DNA of 64,000 nt from Rhizobiaceae bacterium (GTDB taxonomy: Bacteria; Pseudomonadota; Alphaproteobacteria; Rhizobiales; Rhizobiaceae), in contig JACVCH010000010.1 of assembly GCA_016742175.1 (NCBI GenBank), positions 1 to 64,000 on the forward strand, written 5' to 3'. Positions 25,771-35,374 of the stretch are shown in pieces. Position 1 is the stretch's first letter, and each line of letters opens with the position of its first letter. The translations under genes were made by a program, and so were the position numbers. Under the pieces are notes generated by a model. The model was not told the origin of the DNA, searched no databases, and saw nothing but the letters and a program-made list of their open reading frames with translations.

Positions 25771-25798
25771 ATATGGAACATATGTTCGCAATGCGAAC
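25771..25798. promoter_or_regulatory. Double palindrome, candidate PcaR operator
   Basis: ATATGGAACATAT (25771-25783, 5-bp arms) is directly followed by GTTCGCAATGCGAAC (25784-25798, perfect 7-bp arms around one base). They lie between the divergent regulator and pcaI. IclR-family activators of this subgroup bind repeated 10-bp half-sites containing GTTCG-like sequence, which fits. Confidence 0.6.
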
Positions 25799-25858
25799 TT
25801 TTGCTGAAGTCGAACTGCGGTCGGCGTTCTGCCTTCCGTCCAAATTTCCGGGAGCGAG

Positions 25859-26596
25859 ATGAACAAGATCACCCCCAGCATCGAGGATGCGATCGCCGGC
25901 ATAACGGACGGCATGACCGTCATGATCGGCGGTTTCGGCGGCTCGGGCGCACCGATCGAACTGATCGACGCGCTGGTCGCGCGCTACAAGGCGACCGGCT
26001 CGCCCGGCCGACTGACCGTCATCAACAACAATGCCGGCAATGGCGCGGTCGGCATCGCCGCGATGATCTATGCCGACATGGTCGCCAAGATGGTCTGCTC
26101 GTTTCCGCGCTCGACGGATTCGCGCGCCTTCACCGAGCGCTACCAGGCCGGCGAGATCGAGCTGGAGCTCGTGCCGCAGGGCACGCTCGCCGAGCGCATC
26201 CGCGCGGGCGGCGCCGGCATTCCGGCCTTCTATACGCCGACGAGCTTCGGCACGGACATTGCCAAGGGCAAGCCGGTCGCCGAGTTCGACGGCCGTTCCT
26301 ACGTCCAGGAGCGCTGGCTGAAGGCGGATGTCGCGATCATCAAGGCGGAGCTTGCCGACCGCAAGGGCAACCTCACCTACAACAAGGCGGCCCGCAATTT
26401 CGCGCCGCTGATGGCGATGGCGGCGGAAAAGACGATCGTCCAGGCGCGGCAGGTTGTCGAGCCCGGCGCGATCGATCCCGAGCATGTCGTCACGCCCGGC
26501 ATCTTCGTCGACATGGTCGTAGAGATCGCCGATGCGAAGCAGGAAGAGGCATTGTTGCGCGAAGCGGCGCTCGTGAAGGAAGGGGCGGGCGCATGA
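25859..26596 (+). CDS. pcaI: 3-oxoadipate CoA-transferase subunit A
   Basis: A 245-residue subunit A of a class I CoA transferase. The GGFGGSGAP glycine loop and the NNNAGNG motif for CoA binding are visible. With subunit B it moves CoA from succinyl-CoA to 3-oxoadipate. Its stop overlaps the pcaJ start (ATGA at 26593). The thiolase and divergent PcaR-type regulator support beta-ketoadipate over acetoacetate as substrate. Confidence 0.9.
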   Translation: MNKITPSIEDAIAGITDGMTVMIGGFGGSGAPIELIDALVARYKATGSPGRLTVINNNAGNGAVGIAAMIYADMVAKMVCSFPRSTDSRAFTERYQAGEIELELVPQGTLAERIRAGGAGIPAFYTPTSFGTDIAKGKPVAEFDGRSYVQERWLKADVAIIKAELADRKGNLTYNKAARNFAPLMAMAAEKTIVQARQVVEPGAIDPEHVVTPGIFVDMVVEIADAKQEEALLREAALVKEGAGA

Positions 26597-27264
26597 CCGT
26601 GAAACTCACCAACGCCCAGATCGCCTGGCGCGCGGCGCAGGACATTCAGGACGGGGCCTATGTCAATCTGGGCATCGGCTTTCCCGAGATGGTGGCGAAG
26701 TTCAAGCCCAAGGGCCGCGAGGTCATCTACCACACCGAGAACGGCGTGCTCGATTTCGGCGAAGCACCGCCGGCCGGCGAGGAAGACTGGGACCTGATCA
26801 ATGCCGGCAAGAAGGCGGTGACGCTCAATCCGGGCGCGTCCTTCTTCAACCATGCCGACAGCTTCGCCATGGTGCGCGGCGGGCATCTCGACGTCGCGAT
26901 CCTCGGCGCCTACGAGGTTGCGGAGAACGGCGACCTCGCCAACTGGTCGACGGGTCCGAAATCGGTGCCGGCCGTGGGCGGCGCGATGGATCTCGTGCAC
27001 GGCGCCAAGCGCGTCTGCGTCATCACCGACCACGTCACCAAGGACGGCAAGCCGAAGCTCGTCGAGCGCTGCGCGCTGCCGCTGACCGGCGTCGGCTGCG
27101 TGACGACGGTCTATACCAGCCTTGCCGTCGTCGAAATCATCGACAAGCGTTTCGTCCTGCGCGAAAAGCTGCCGTCCATCAGCATGGAAGATCTGCAGGC
27201 CGTGACCGGAGCAAAGCTCGTGGTCGAGGGCGCCTGCAAGGATTTGATCGTACCGGAGGTTTGA
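26593..27264 (+). CDS. pcaJ: 3-oxoadipate CoA-transferase subunit B
   Basis: A 223-residue subunit B. NLGIGFPEMVAKF and HTENGVLDFG contain the conserved region with the catalytic Glu (ENGxxG). It is translationally coupled to pcaI by ATGA and is followed 2 bp later by pcaF. It forms the 3-oxoadipyl-CoA that pcaF cleaves. Confidence 0.92.
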   Translation: MTVKLTNAQIAWRAAQDIQDGAYVNLGIGFPEMVAKFKPKGREVIYHTENGVLDFGEAPPAGEEDWDLINAGKKAVTLNPGASFFNHADSFAMVRGGHLDVAILGAYEVAENGDLANWSTGPKSVPAVGGAMDLVHGAKRVCVITDHVTKDGKPKLVERCALPLTGVGCVTTVYTSLAVVEIIDKRFVLREKLPSISMEDLQAVTGAKLVVEGACKDLIVPEV

Positions 27265-27266
27265 AC

Positions 27267-28475
<1,209 letters not shown>

Positions 28476-28488
28476 TCTCGGCAAGGCC

Positions 28489-28617
28489 GGCGTCATCCCG
28501 GCCGAAATCGAGCGCAGCGAGATGAGAGCCGGGACCCATTCCGCGGTCTTCGAGAGCACGGAATGGGTCCCGGATTCGACGCATCGCTGACGCGCTGCGC
28601 CGCTCCGGGATGACGCC
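28489..28617. repeat. Dispersed palindromic element, type D (129 bp)
   Basis: Outer inverted repeats GGCGTCATCCCGG (28489-28501) and CCGGGATGACGCC (28605-28617) enclose CCGGGACCCATTCCG (28529-28543) and its complement (28559-28573); all are perfect. It fills the space between the convergent ends of pcaF and caiD and could form a stable hairpin that ends or protects both transcripts. Confidence 0.85.
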
Positions 28618-28625
28618 TGTTTTGG

Positions 28626-29411
28626 CTATTTTCCCTTCCAGACCGGGTCGCGTTTTTCCGCGAACGCCTTGAAGCCTTCGAGGCCGTCTTCGGAATTGTA
28701 AAGCCTGTCGACCGTGGCGAACTGGCGCTTGGTGATGCGGTTCATCGCGGTCTGGAAGCTTTGGCCTTCGGCCTCGCGCGCGACTTCCTTGATGGCGGCG
28801 AAGACGAGCGGCGGGCCGGAGGCGAGGAGGCGGGCGACGTCCCAGACGCGCTCTTCCAACTGGTCGGCCGGATGGACCTCGTTGACGAGGCCCCAGCGAT
28901 GGGCCTCCAGCACATCCATCCAGCGGCCCGTCAGGAGCATGTCCATCGCGACGTGATAGGGGATGCGGCGCGGCAGCTTGATCGTCGCGGCATCGGCCAG
29001 CGTGCCGGCCTTGATCTCGGGCAGGGCGAAGCTCGACGTCTCGGACGCGTAGATCAGGTCGCAGGACAGCGCCAGTTCGAACCCGCCGCCGACCGCCATG
29101 CCGTGAACGCAGGCGATGACCGGCTTGTTCATGTCGCGCAGTTCCTGCAAACCGCCGAACCCGCCGACGCCATAATCGCCGTCGACGGCATCGCCATCCG
29201 CCGCCGCCTTCAGGTCCCAGCCGGCCGAGAAGAACTTGTCGCCGGCGGTTTTCACGATCGCGACGCGCAGGTCGGGTTCGTCGCGGAAGGCCTTGAAGGT
29301 TTCGCCCAGCAGCCGCGAGGTCGCAAGGTCGATCGCGTTCGCCTTCGGCCGGTCGAGCGTCACCTCCAGGATCGCCCCCTCGCGGCGGGTTTTGACGACG
29401 TTGTCGCTCAT
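28626..29411 (-). CDS. caiD: Carnitinyl-CoA dehydratase (crotonobetainyl-CoA hydratase), CaiD-like
   Basis: A 261-residue crotonase-family enzyme. Beyond the general fold, the segments EVTLDRPKANAIDLATS, FFSAGWDLKAAADGDA, GGFELALSCD and AFAEKRDPVWKGK at the very end closely follow E. coli CaiD. It would interconvert crotonobetainyl-CoA and L-carnitinyl-CoA. It overlaps the upstream acyl-CoA ligase gene by ATGA and is the last gene of the proposed carnitine operon. Confidence 0.82.
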   Translation of the reverse strand: MSDNVVKTRREGAILEVTLDRPKANAIDLATSRLLGETFKAFRDEPDLRVAIVKTAGDKFFSAGWDLKAAADGDAVDGDYGVGGFGGLQELRDMNKPVIACVHGMAVGGGFELALSCDLIYASETSSFALPEIKAGTLADAATIKLPRRIPYHVAMDMLLTGRWMDVLEAHRWGLVNEVHPADQLEERVWDVARLLASGPPLVFAAIKEVAREAEGQSFQTAMNRITKRQFATVDRLYNSEDGLEGFKAFAEKRDPVWKGK

Positions 29412-31570
29412 GGGGTTTTCTCCAAGATTTCAAAATCGCCGACGAGCAGCGCATCGGCGATGAACGCTCCGCGCTCGCAGACGATCAGCGGGTTGATGTC
29501 GAGTTCGACGATCCGGCCGGCATTGTCGACGACGAAATCGGAAATGGCGAGGATCGTGTCGATCGCGGCGGCGACATCGCCTTTCGGGCGGCCGCGATAG
29601 CCGTCGAGAAGCGGGAAGAGTTTCAGCGAGCGCAACGCGGCCTCGATCTCGTCGCGGGTTGCGGGGAGGAGAAGCGTTGCGGTGTCGGCTAGGAGTTCGA
29701 CGAGAACGCCGCCGGAGCCGATGGTGAGCAGCGCACCGAAGACGGGATCGGGGGAGATGCCGACGATGAGCTCGGCGATCGCGTTTTCGATCATGCGCTC
29801 GACATAGAGGCCGGTGCCGAGGGGGAGGAGGGCGGAGGCGGCGGCTTCGATCTCGGCTTGGGTGTGGAGGTCGAGGCGGACGGCGCCGTGCTCGGATTTA
29901 TGCGCGAGGCCGAGTGATTTGAGTGCGACGGGGAGGCCGAGGGTCCGGGCTGCGGCGAGGGCTTCGGGGACGGAGGATGCGCGGCGGCCGGCGGGGATGG
30001 GGAGGCCTTGGGCTGCAAGGAGGGATTTGGCGGATGCTTCGTCGAGGGGGCGCCGTTCCTCTCCCCCTTTGAGGGGGAGAGGTGCCGAGCCACGCGAGGC
30101 GGAGTGGGGGTTACGCGCCGACGCCTCCCCCCCACTCCGTCCCGGCTTCGCCGGGCCACCTCTCCCCCCGTTGGGGGTAGAGGAAAGATCGCGCCAGGCT
30201 CGCCCCACAAACGCCGCCTCCGCCGCCGCCGCCATCGCTTCCTCGATGCCGTGCAACGGCACGATGCCGCGCGAAAAAAGTTCGTCCGCGTGCTCTTCCG
30301 GCAAATTTTCCGCCATCGACGCCACGATCGCGCCGCGCGCGTCGTTGGCCCTCAACGCCGCCTCGAACGCACGCACCGTCGGCCACCAGTCGGCATCCGA
30401 GCAGCGGTCGGTGCGGGGGAAGTCGAGCACCAGCATGTCGAGGTCGAAGCCGCCCGCCACCATCGCCGTGAAGGTCGCGGTCATGGCCGGCTCGTCGTTC
30501 CAGATGAAGGTGTGGTAGTCGAGCGGGTTGGCAACGGCGACGAGGGGACCGAGCGTCGCCTTCACCCGGTCGCGATGCGTCTCGCCGAGCGGCGGGAAGG
30601 TCACCGCGCGCCCGTCGGCCGCGTCCGCCATCACCGAAGCCTCGCCGCCTGAGCAACTCATCGAGGAGAGCCGGTTGCCTGAGAGCGGGCCGACGCCATG
30701 AAGCAGCTTCAGCGTTTCGAGGAATGCCGGGATCGAGTGGACGCGCGCGATGCCGAGACGCTTCAGGAAGGCATCGGAGCCGGCGTCCGAACCGGCCAGC
30801 GAGGCCGTGTGCGAGATCGTCGCGGCCCGGGCCTGCTCCGAGCGGCCGACCTTCATGGCGACGATCGGCTTTTTCAGTTCGCGGGCGCGGTCGGCGAGGC
30901 GCTCGAAGCCGGGGATGGAATCGAAGCCCTCGATGTGGAGGCCGAGCACGGAGACGCGCTCGTCCTCGATCAGGCCGAGCGCCATCTCCGACAGACCGGT
31001 CTGGGCCTGGTTGCCTGCCGTCATCAGGAACGCGATGGGCAGGCCGCGCTTCTGCATCGTGAGGTTGCAGGCGATGTTGGACGATTGCGTGATGATTGCC
31101 GCGCCGCGCGTGCCGGGTGCCAGCCGTCGGCCGCCATGCTGGTCGGGCCAGAGCAGCGCGCCGTCGGCATAGTTGATCAGCCCGTAGCAGTTCGGCCCGA
31201 TGACGGGCATGTCGCCGGCGGCCTCAATGAGTTCCCGCTGGAGGCGTGGGCCGTCCGGGTCGTCGGCCTCGAGGAAGCCGGCAGCGAAAGAGATCGCGCC
31301 GCCTGCTTTGCGTGCGGCAAGCTCGCGCAGGATGTCGATCGTGGCAAAGCGATTGACGCCGATGAAGGTCGCGTCGGGTGGAACTGGCAGGTCGGCGATG
31401 GAGCGGAAGGCGGGGATGCCTTCGATGTCTGGTTTCGTTGGGTGGATGGGCCAGATGTGGCCGGTGAAGCCCATCTTGAGCGATTGCCTGACGACGTTGG
31501 TCGCGAAGGCGCCGCCGCCGACGACGGCGATGGAGCTGGGGTGCAGGAGGCGGTGCAGGCGGGCCGTCAT
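29408..31570 (-). CDS. NDP-forming acyl-CoA synthetase with an in-frame palindromic insert
   Basis: A 720-residue ligase of the acetate-CoA ligase (ADP-forming) superfamily: CoA-binding domain (1-130), ligase domains with the phospho-His motif ISHTASLAGSD (His254), and a C-terminal ATP-grasp domain (about 505-720, ending in EVDINPLI-like ELDINPLIVCE). Residues about 463-505 (STPNGGRGG..LPLKGGEER) are not family sequence; they are the translation of a 129-bp palindromic element inserted in frame in the linker before the ATP-grasp domain. It probably activates carnitine or gamma-butyrobetaine. It is coupled to caiD. Confidence 0.88.
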   Translation of the reverse strand: MTARLHRLLHPSSIAVVGGGAFATNVVRQSLKMGFTGHIWPIHPTKPDIEGIPAFRSIADLPVPPDATFIGVNRFATIDILRELAARKAGGAISFAAGFLEADDPDGPRLQRELIEAAGDMPVIGPNCYGLINYADGALLWPDQHGGRRLAPGTRGAAIITQSSNIACNLTMQKRGLPIAFLMTAGNQAQTGLSEMALGLIEDERVSVLGLHIEGFDSIPGFERLADRARELKKPIVAMKVGRSEQARAATISHTASLAGSDAGSDAFLKRLGIARVHSIPAFLETLKLLHGVGPLSGNRLSSMSCSGGEASVMADAADGRAVTFPPLGETHRDRVKATLGPLVAVANPLDYHTFIWNDEPAMTATFTAMVAGGFDLDMLVLDFPRTDRCSDADWWPTVRAFEAALRANDARGAIVASMAENLPEEHADELFSRGIVPLHGIEEAMAAAAEAAFVGRAWRDLSSTPNGGRGGPAKPGRSGGEASARNPHSASRGSAPLPLKGGEERRPLDEASAKSLLAAQGLPIPAGRRASSVPEALAAARTLGLPVALKSLGLAHKSEHGAVRLDLHTQAEIEAAASALLPLGTGLYVERMIENAIAELIVGISPDPVFGALLTIGSGGVLVELLADTATLLLPATRDEIEAALRSLKLFPLLDGYRGRPKGDVAAAIDTILAISDFVVDNAGRIVELDINPLIVCERGAFIADALLVGDFEILEKTP
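30056..30184. repeat. Family B palindromic element inside the acyl-CoA synthetase gene
   Basis: The ends TTCCTCTCCCCCTTTGAGGG and its complement (right end near 30158-30184, with a few mismatches) define a 129-bp element, exactly 43 codons. Inside are the CCCCCACTCCGTCCCGG-type arms shared with copies at 32976-33124 and 57091-57358. The frame stays open through it, so the element is translated. Boundaries are good to a few bases. Confidence 0.85.
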
Positions 31571-31606
31571 GAATCGGCCAGAGTGGAAGCGGGGCGCTCG
31601 ACGTTA

Positions 31607-31754
31607 CCCCCCTCTGTCCTGCCGGCCGCCCTGGCCCGAGCCACGGGTCTCGGCCCGTCCTTCGGACCCCCCGCGAGGGGGGAGATTATGCTCGTCGCCG
31701 AAACCGCGTGATCTCCCCCCTCGCGGGGGAGATGTCCGGCAGGACAGAGGGGGG
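31607..31754. repeat. Family A palindromic element with 40-bp insert (148 bp)
   Basis: Begins CCCCCCTCTGTCCTGCCGG and ends with its complement. Relative to most copies, the left arm has about 40 extra bases (a GGCCCGAGCCACGGGTCTC-containing segment), present also in the copy at 51086-51233. Loop type 1 (CTCGTCGCCGAAACCGCGTG). It lies between the acyl-CoA dehydrogenase (upstream) and the synthetase of the carnitine operon. Confidence 0.9.
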
Positions 31755-31779
31755 CGCGAAGGGGTGCTGCCATGACCGA

Positions 31780-32943
31780 CTAGCCTCCAACCGCCCTCAA
31801 CAGCGCCCGGCTGATGATATGCCGCTGGATCTCGCTCGTGCCTTCCCAGATGCGCTCGACCCGCGCGTCGCGCCAGATGCGTTCCAGCGGAAGCTCGTCC
31901 ATCAGTCCCATGCCGCCATGGATCTGGATCGCCTCGTCGGCGACGAAGGCGAGCATTTCGGTGGCCTTCAGCTTGGCCATCGCCATGTCCATGTCGGTCA
32001 CGGTGCCGGCGTCGTATTTCCAGCCGGCTTCCATCAGCATCAGGTCGGCGGCCTTCAGTTCCGTCGCCATGTCGGCGAGCTTGAAGGAAACGCCCTGGAA
32101 CTTGCCGATCTTCTGGCCGAACTGCTCGCGATTGGCGGCCCAGTCGACGGCGTGGCCGAGCGCGCGTTCGGCGCGGCCGATGCAGGTGGCGGCGACCTGC
32201 AGGCGCGTCGCACCCAGCCAGGAATTGGCGACCTCGAAGCCTTTGTGGACTTCACCGAGGACCTGAGACGCGGGCAGGCGGCAATCGTCGAATTCGAGGA
32301 TGGAGTTGGTGTAGCCGCGATGCGAGACGTTGCGGTAGCCGTCGCGGACGGTGAAGCCCGGCGTGCCCTTGTCGACGAAGAAGGCAGTGATCAGCTTTTT
32401 GGGGCCGCGCGGTGTTTCTTCCTCGCCGCTCGCCATGAAGACGATGGCGAAGTCAGCGATATCGGCATGGGAGATGAAGTGCTTGGTGCCGTTGAGCACC
32501 CAGTCGTCGCCATCCTGTCGCGCGCTCGCCTTCATGCCGCGCAGGTCGGAGCCGGCGCCGGGTTCCGTCATGGCGAGGCAATCCCATTTCTCGCCGCGGA
32601 TGCAGGGGAAGAGATAGCGCTCCTTCTGCTCGTCCGTGCCGGCGAGAAGGATGTTGGACGGGCGCGCGACGCAGGTCCAGTGCAGCGCGTAATTGGCGCG
32701 GCCGAGTTCCTTTTCGTAGAGCAGCCAGGTCGGCGTATCGAGCCCCGCGCCGCCGACCTCCTCGGGCATGTTGGCCGCGTAGAGGCCGGCCGCGATGGCC
32801 TTGGCCTGAAGCTCCCTGACGAGGTCCACGCGCAGATGGCCGGTGCGCTCGACCTCCGCCTCGTGCGGATAGAGCTCGTTCTCGACGAAGGCGCGGGTGG
32901 TCTCGACGATGAGGCGTTGTTCTTCGGTGAGCGAGAAGTTCAT
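31780..32943 (-). CDS. Acyl-CoA dehydrogenase, putative gamma-butyrobetainyl/crotonobetainyl-CoA type
   Basis: A 387-residue flavoprotein with all usual elements: LAMTEPGAGSDLRGMK, NGTKHFISHAD, QIHGGMGLMDELPLERIWRDARV and a canonical IWEGTSEIQR whose Glu is the base. It could oxidise gamma-butyrobetainyl-CoA to crotonobetainyl-CoA, the substrate of the downstream CaiD-like hydratase; E. coli CaiA belongs to the same superfamily. This assignment rests on context. Palindromic elements lie on both sides of the gene. Confidence 0.85.
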   Translation of the reverse strand: MNFSLTEEQRLIVETTRAFVENELYPHEAEVERTGHLRVDLVRELQAKAIAAGLYAANMPEEVGGAGLDTPTWLLYEKELGRANYALHWTCVARPSNILLAGTDEQKERYLFPCIRGEKWDCLAMTEPGAGSDLRGMKASARQDGDDWVLNGTKHFISHADIADFAIVFMASGEEETPRGPKKLITAFFVDKGTPGFTVRDGYRNVSHRGYTNSILEFDDCRLPASQVLGEVHKGFEVANSWLGATRLQVAATCIGRAERALGHAVDWAANREQFGQKIGKFQGVSFKLADMATELKAADLMLMEAGWKYDAGTVTDMDMAMAKLKATEMLAFVADEAIQIHGGMGLMDELPLERIWRDARVERIWEGTSEIQRHIISRALLRAVGG

Positions 32944-32975
32944 GGCTGAAACTCCGGCGTCATCCCGGCGGGTCG

Positions 32976-33124
32976 ACCCCCACTCCGGCCCTTCGGGCCA
33001 CCTCTCCCCCGATCGACGGGGGAGAGGAAGCCAGGCTGGAGAAGCGCATGCGTTGCGGCAGCGCCGATCCTCTCCCACGTCGATCGGGGGAGAGGTGGCC
33101 CGCGCAGCGGGACGGAGTGGGGGT
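32976..33124. repeat. Family B palindromic element (149 bp)
   Basis: ACCCCCACTCCGGCCC at the left and GGACGGAGTGGGGGT at the right form the tips; inner arms CCACCTCTCCCCCGATCGAC and its near complement form the main stem. It fills the space between the carnitine dehydrogenase and the acyl-CoA dehydrogenase. The outer flanks GTCGA/TCGAT extend the symmetry slightly. Confidence 0.88.
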
Positions 33125-33136
33125 CGATCGCTTCGC

Positions 33137-34204
33137 TCATCTGGGTTGCACCTTGACCACCTTCCTCGGCTTCTCCGCCTTCGCCTTGGCGGCCGCCTTC
33201 GAAACCGGCTTCGCCTTGCCGAGCCGGTCCACATAGGCTTTGTGCAACTGCCCCGCACCCCAGCCCTTGCCCTTGTTCTCCTTCGATAGCGCTTCCATGA
33301 TCGCGACGAGATTGTCGTCGCGGATCTTTTCCAGTTCGCGGATCGACCATTTGCCGGACTGCGCGTCCGACTGGCTGGCGATCAAGTCCACGAGTTCGTC
33401 GTTGAACTCGGGCACGTCCATCAGCTTGGTCCACGGCCAGGACAGGCACGGGCCGAACTGGGCCATGAAGTGGCGCATGCCGGCCTCGCCGCCGGCGATG
33501 CGGTAGACCTGGAACATGCCCATCTGCGCCCAGCGCAGGCCGAAGCCGTAGCGCATGATGTCGTCGAGTTCCTCGACGGTGCAAATGCCGTCCTTGATCA
33601 GCCACAGCGCCTCGCGCCACATGGCCTCCAGCAGGCGGTCGCCGACGAAGGCCTCGATTTCCTTGCGGATCACGACCGGCTTCATGCCGATTTCGGCATA
33701 GCACTCGCGCGCGAGCTCGATCGCTTCGGGCCAGGTCTGCTCGCCGCCGACGATCTCGACGACGGGCAGGAGGTAGACCGGGTTGAACGGGTGGGCGACC
33801 ACCAGCCGTTCGGGATGGTTCTTCATCGCCACGGCCATGTCGGTCGGCTTGATGCCGGAGGTCGACGAGCCGACGAGCGCGGAGGAGGGGGCGTGGGCGT
33901 CGATCTCGGCCAGCACCTTGTGCTTCAGGTCGAGCCGCTCGGGCACGCTTTCCTGGATGAAGTCGGCATCGACGACGGCCTCGGCGATGCTCGGGGCGTA
34001 GGTGATGGCGCCTTCCTTCGGACGGCCCGACGTTGCCAGACGCTTATAGGCGCGCCGCGCGCCCGCCATGACCTCGTCGACCTTGCGCTTGGCCTCCGGA
34101 TCGGGATCGAAGATCGCGACGTCGATGCCGTTCAGCACCAGCCGGGCGACCCATCCCGCCCCGATGACGCCGCCGCCGATGCACGCTGCCTTGGTGATGA
34201 TCAT
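33137..34204 (-). CDS. cdhA: L-carnitine 3-dehydrogenase
   Basis: A 355-residue NAD-dependent dehydrogenase of the 3-hydroxyacyl-CoA dehydrogenase fold: GGGVIG at residues 10-15, catalytic His138 in VVAHPFNPVYLLPVVEIVGG, and a helical domain with MRYGFGLRWAQMGMFQVYRIAGGEAGM, as in carnitine dehydrogenases. It oxidises L-carnitine to 3-dehydrocarnitine. Some rhizobial homologues are fused to a thioesterase; here the extra C-terminus is only a Lys/Ala-rich tail of about 30 residues (SKAAAKAKAEKPRK). It lies downstream of the BKACE gene. Confidence 0.85.
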   Translation of the reverse strand: MIITKAACIGGGVIGAGWVARLVLNGIDVAIFDPDPEAKRKVDEVMAGARRAYKRLATSGRPKEGAITYAPSIAEAVVDADFIQESVPERLDLKHKVLAEIDAHAPSSALVGSSTSGIKPTDMAVAMKNHPERLVVAHPFNPVYLLPVVEIVGGEQTWPEAIELARECYAEIGMKPVVIRKEIEAFVGDRLLEAMWREALWLIKDGICTVEELDDIMRYGFGLRWAQMGMFQVYRIAGGEAGMRHFMAQFGPCLSWPWTKLMDVPEFNDELVDLIASQSDAQSGKWSIRELEKIRDDNLVAIMEALSKENKGKGWGAGQLHKAYVDRLGKAKPVSKAAAKAKAEKPRKVVKVQPR

Positions 34205-34243
34205 TTGGTTTGCTCCACTTGGCGGAGGTCGCACTCTACGTTG

Positions 34244-34353
34244 CCCCCCTCTGTCCTGCCGGACATCTCCCCCGCGAGGGGGGAGATCAGTCTCGTCATC
34301 GACACCGCGTGATCTCCCCCCATGCGGGGAGATGTCCGGCAGGACAGAGGGGG
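34244..34353. repeat. Family A palindromic element (110 bp)
   Basis: Arms CCCCCCTCTGTCCTGCCGGA and complement, with inner palindromes around CGCGAGGGGGGAGAT. Loop type 1 (CTCGTCATCGACACCGCGTG). It lies between the BKACE gene and cdhA, inside the presumed carnitine operon. Confidence 0.9.
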
Positions 34354-34385
34354 CGTGAAGGATCGCAACATTCTCCATTTGGTTC

Positions 34386-35300
34386 CTAAGCCACCGGCGC
34401 GCGCTTCGTCAGGTTGAGCTTTCTGCGCACCTCGTCCGGCCCGATGACCCGTGCGCCCATCGTCTCGACGATCGTCACCGCGCGCTCGACGAGCTGCGCA
34501 TTGGTGGCGAGTTCGCCCTTGCCGAGCCACAGATTGTCCTCCAACCCGACGCGGACATTGCCGCCCGCGAGGACGGCGGCGGCGACGTAGGCCATCTGGC
34601 TGCGGCCGAGCGAGAAGGCGGACCAGGTCCAGTCCTTTGGCACGTTGTTGACCATCGCCATGAAGGTGTTCAAATCGTCCGGCGCGCCCCAGGGCACGCC
34701 CATGCAAAGCTGCACCAGCGCGTCGGGCGCGAGGACGCCTTCCTTCACCAGTTCCTTGGCGAACCAGAGATGGCCGGTGTCGAAGGCCTCGATCTCGGGC
34801 TTCACGCCCATCTTCGTCATCATGCCGCCCATGGCGCGCAGCATGCCGGGCGTGTTGGTCATCACGTAGTCCGCCTCGGCGAAGTTCATCGTGCCGCAAT
34901 CGAGCGTGCAGATTTCCGGAAGGCACTGGCGCACGTGCTCGACGCGCTCGGCGGCGCCGGCCATGTCGGTGCCCTGTTCCTTCAGTGGCAGGGGCTTGTC
35001 CGTCGAGCCGAACACCATGTCGCCGCCCATGCCGGCGGTCAGGTTCAGGACGACGTCGACTTCCGCGTCGCGAATGCGCTCGGTCACCTCGCGGTAGAGC
35101 GCGATGTCGCGCCGCGGGGCGCCGCTCTCGGGATCGCGGACATGGCAGTGGACGATCGCCGCGCCGGCCTTGGCCGCCTCGATCGCCGAATCCGCGATCT
35201 GTTTCGGCGAGCGCGGCACGTGCGGCGAGCGGTCCTGCGTGCCTCCCGAGCCGGTGACGGCGCAGGTGATGAAGACCTCGCGGTTCATTTCGAGCGGCAT
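34386..35300 (-). CDS. BKACE family enzyme (3-keto-5-aminohexanoate-cleavage family), dehydrocarnitine-cleaving
   Basis: A 304-residue beta-keto-acid cleavage enzyme. The zinc ligands sit in IVHCHVRD (His51, His53); NLTAGMGG and GLEDNLWLGKG are conserved family segments. BKACE enzymes cleave a beta-keto acid with acetyl-CoA; next to carnitine dehydrogenase the expected reaction is dehydrocarnitine plus acetyl-CoA to betainyl-CoA and acetoacetate. The ATG at 35300 is chosen because GGAGG is 6 bases ahead; the in-frame ATG at 35306 touches that site. It is divergent from the CdhR-like regulator. Confidence 0.87.
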   Translation of the reverse strand: MPLEMNREVFITCAVTGSGGTQDRSPHVPRSPKQIADSAIEAAKAGAAIVHCHVRDPESGAPRRDIALYREVTERIRDAEVDVVLNLTAGMGGDMVFGSTDKPLPLKEQGTDMAGAAERVEHVRQCLPEICTLDCGTMNFAEADYVMTNTPGMLRAMGGMMTKMGVKPEIEAFDTGHLWFAKELVKEGVLAPDALVQLCMGVPWGAPDDLNTFMAMVNNVPKDWTWSAFSLGRSQMAYVAAAVLAGGNVRVGLEDNLWLGKGELATNAQLVERAVTIVETMGARVIGPDEVRRKLNLTKRAPVA

Positions 35301-35337
35301 GTGCATCCTCCAAGACTGCCGCCAGCTTCGCGTCCCT

Positions 35338-35365
35338 TGCGTCAACATGTTTTGCGATTTACGCA
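35338..35365. promoter_or_regulatory. Inverted repeat in the cdh divergent promoter
   Basis: TGCGT (35338-35342) and ACGCA (35361-35365) are inverted across 18 bases in the 74-bp space between the divergent BKACE and GlxA-type regulator genes. A binding site for that regulator is plausible but the arms are short. Confidence 0.3.
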
Positions 35366-35374
35366 TGAGAATTG

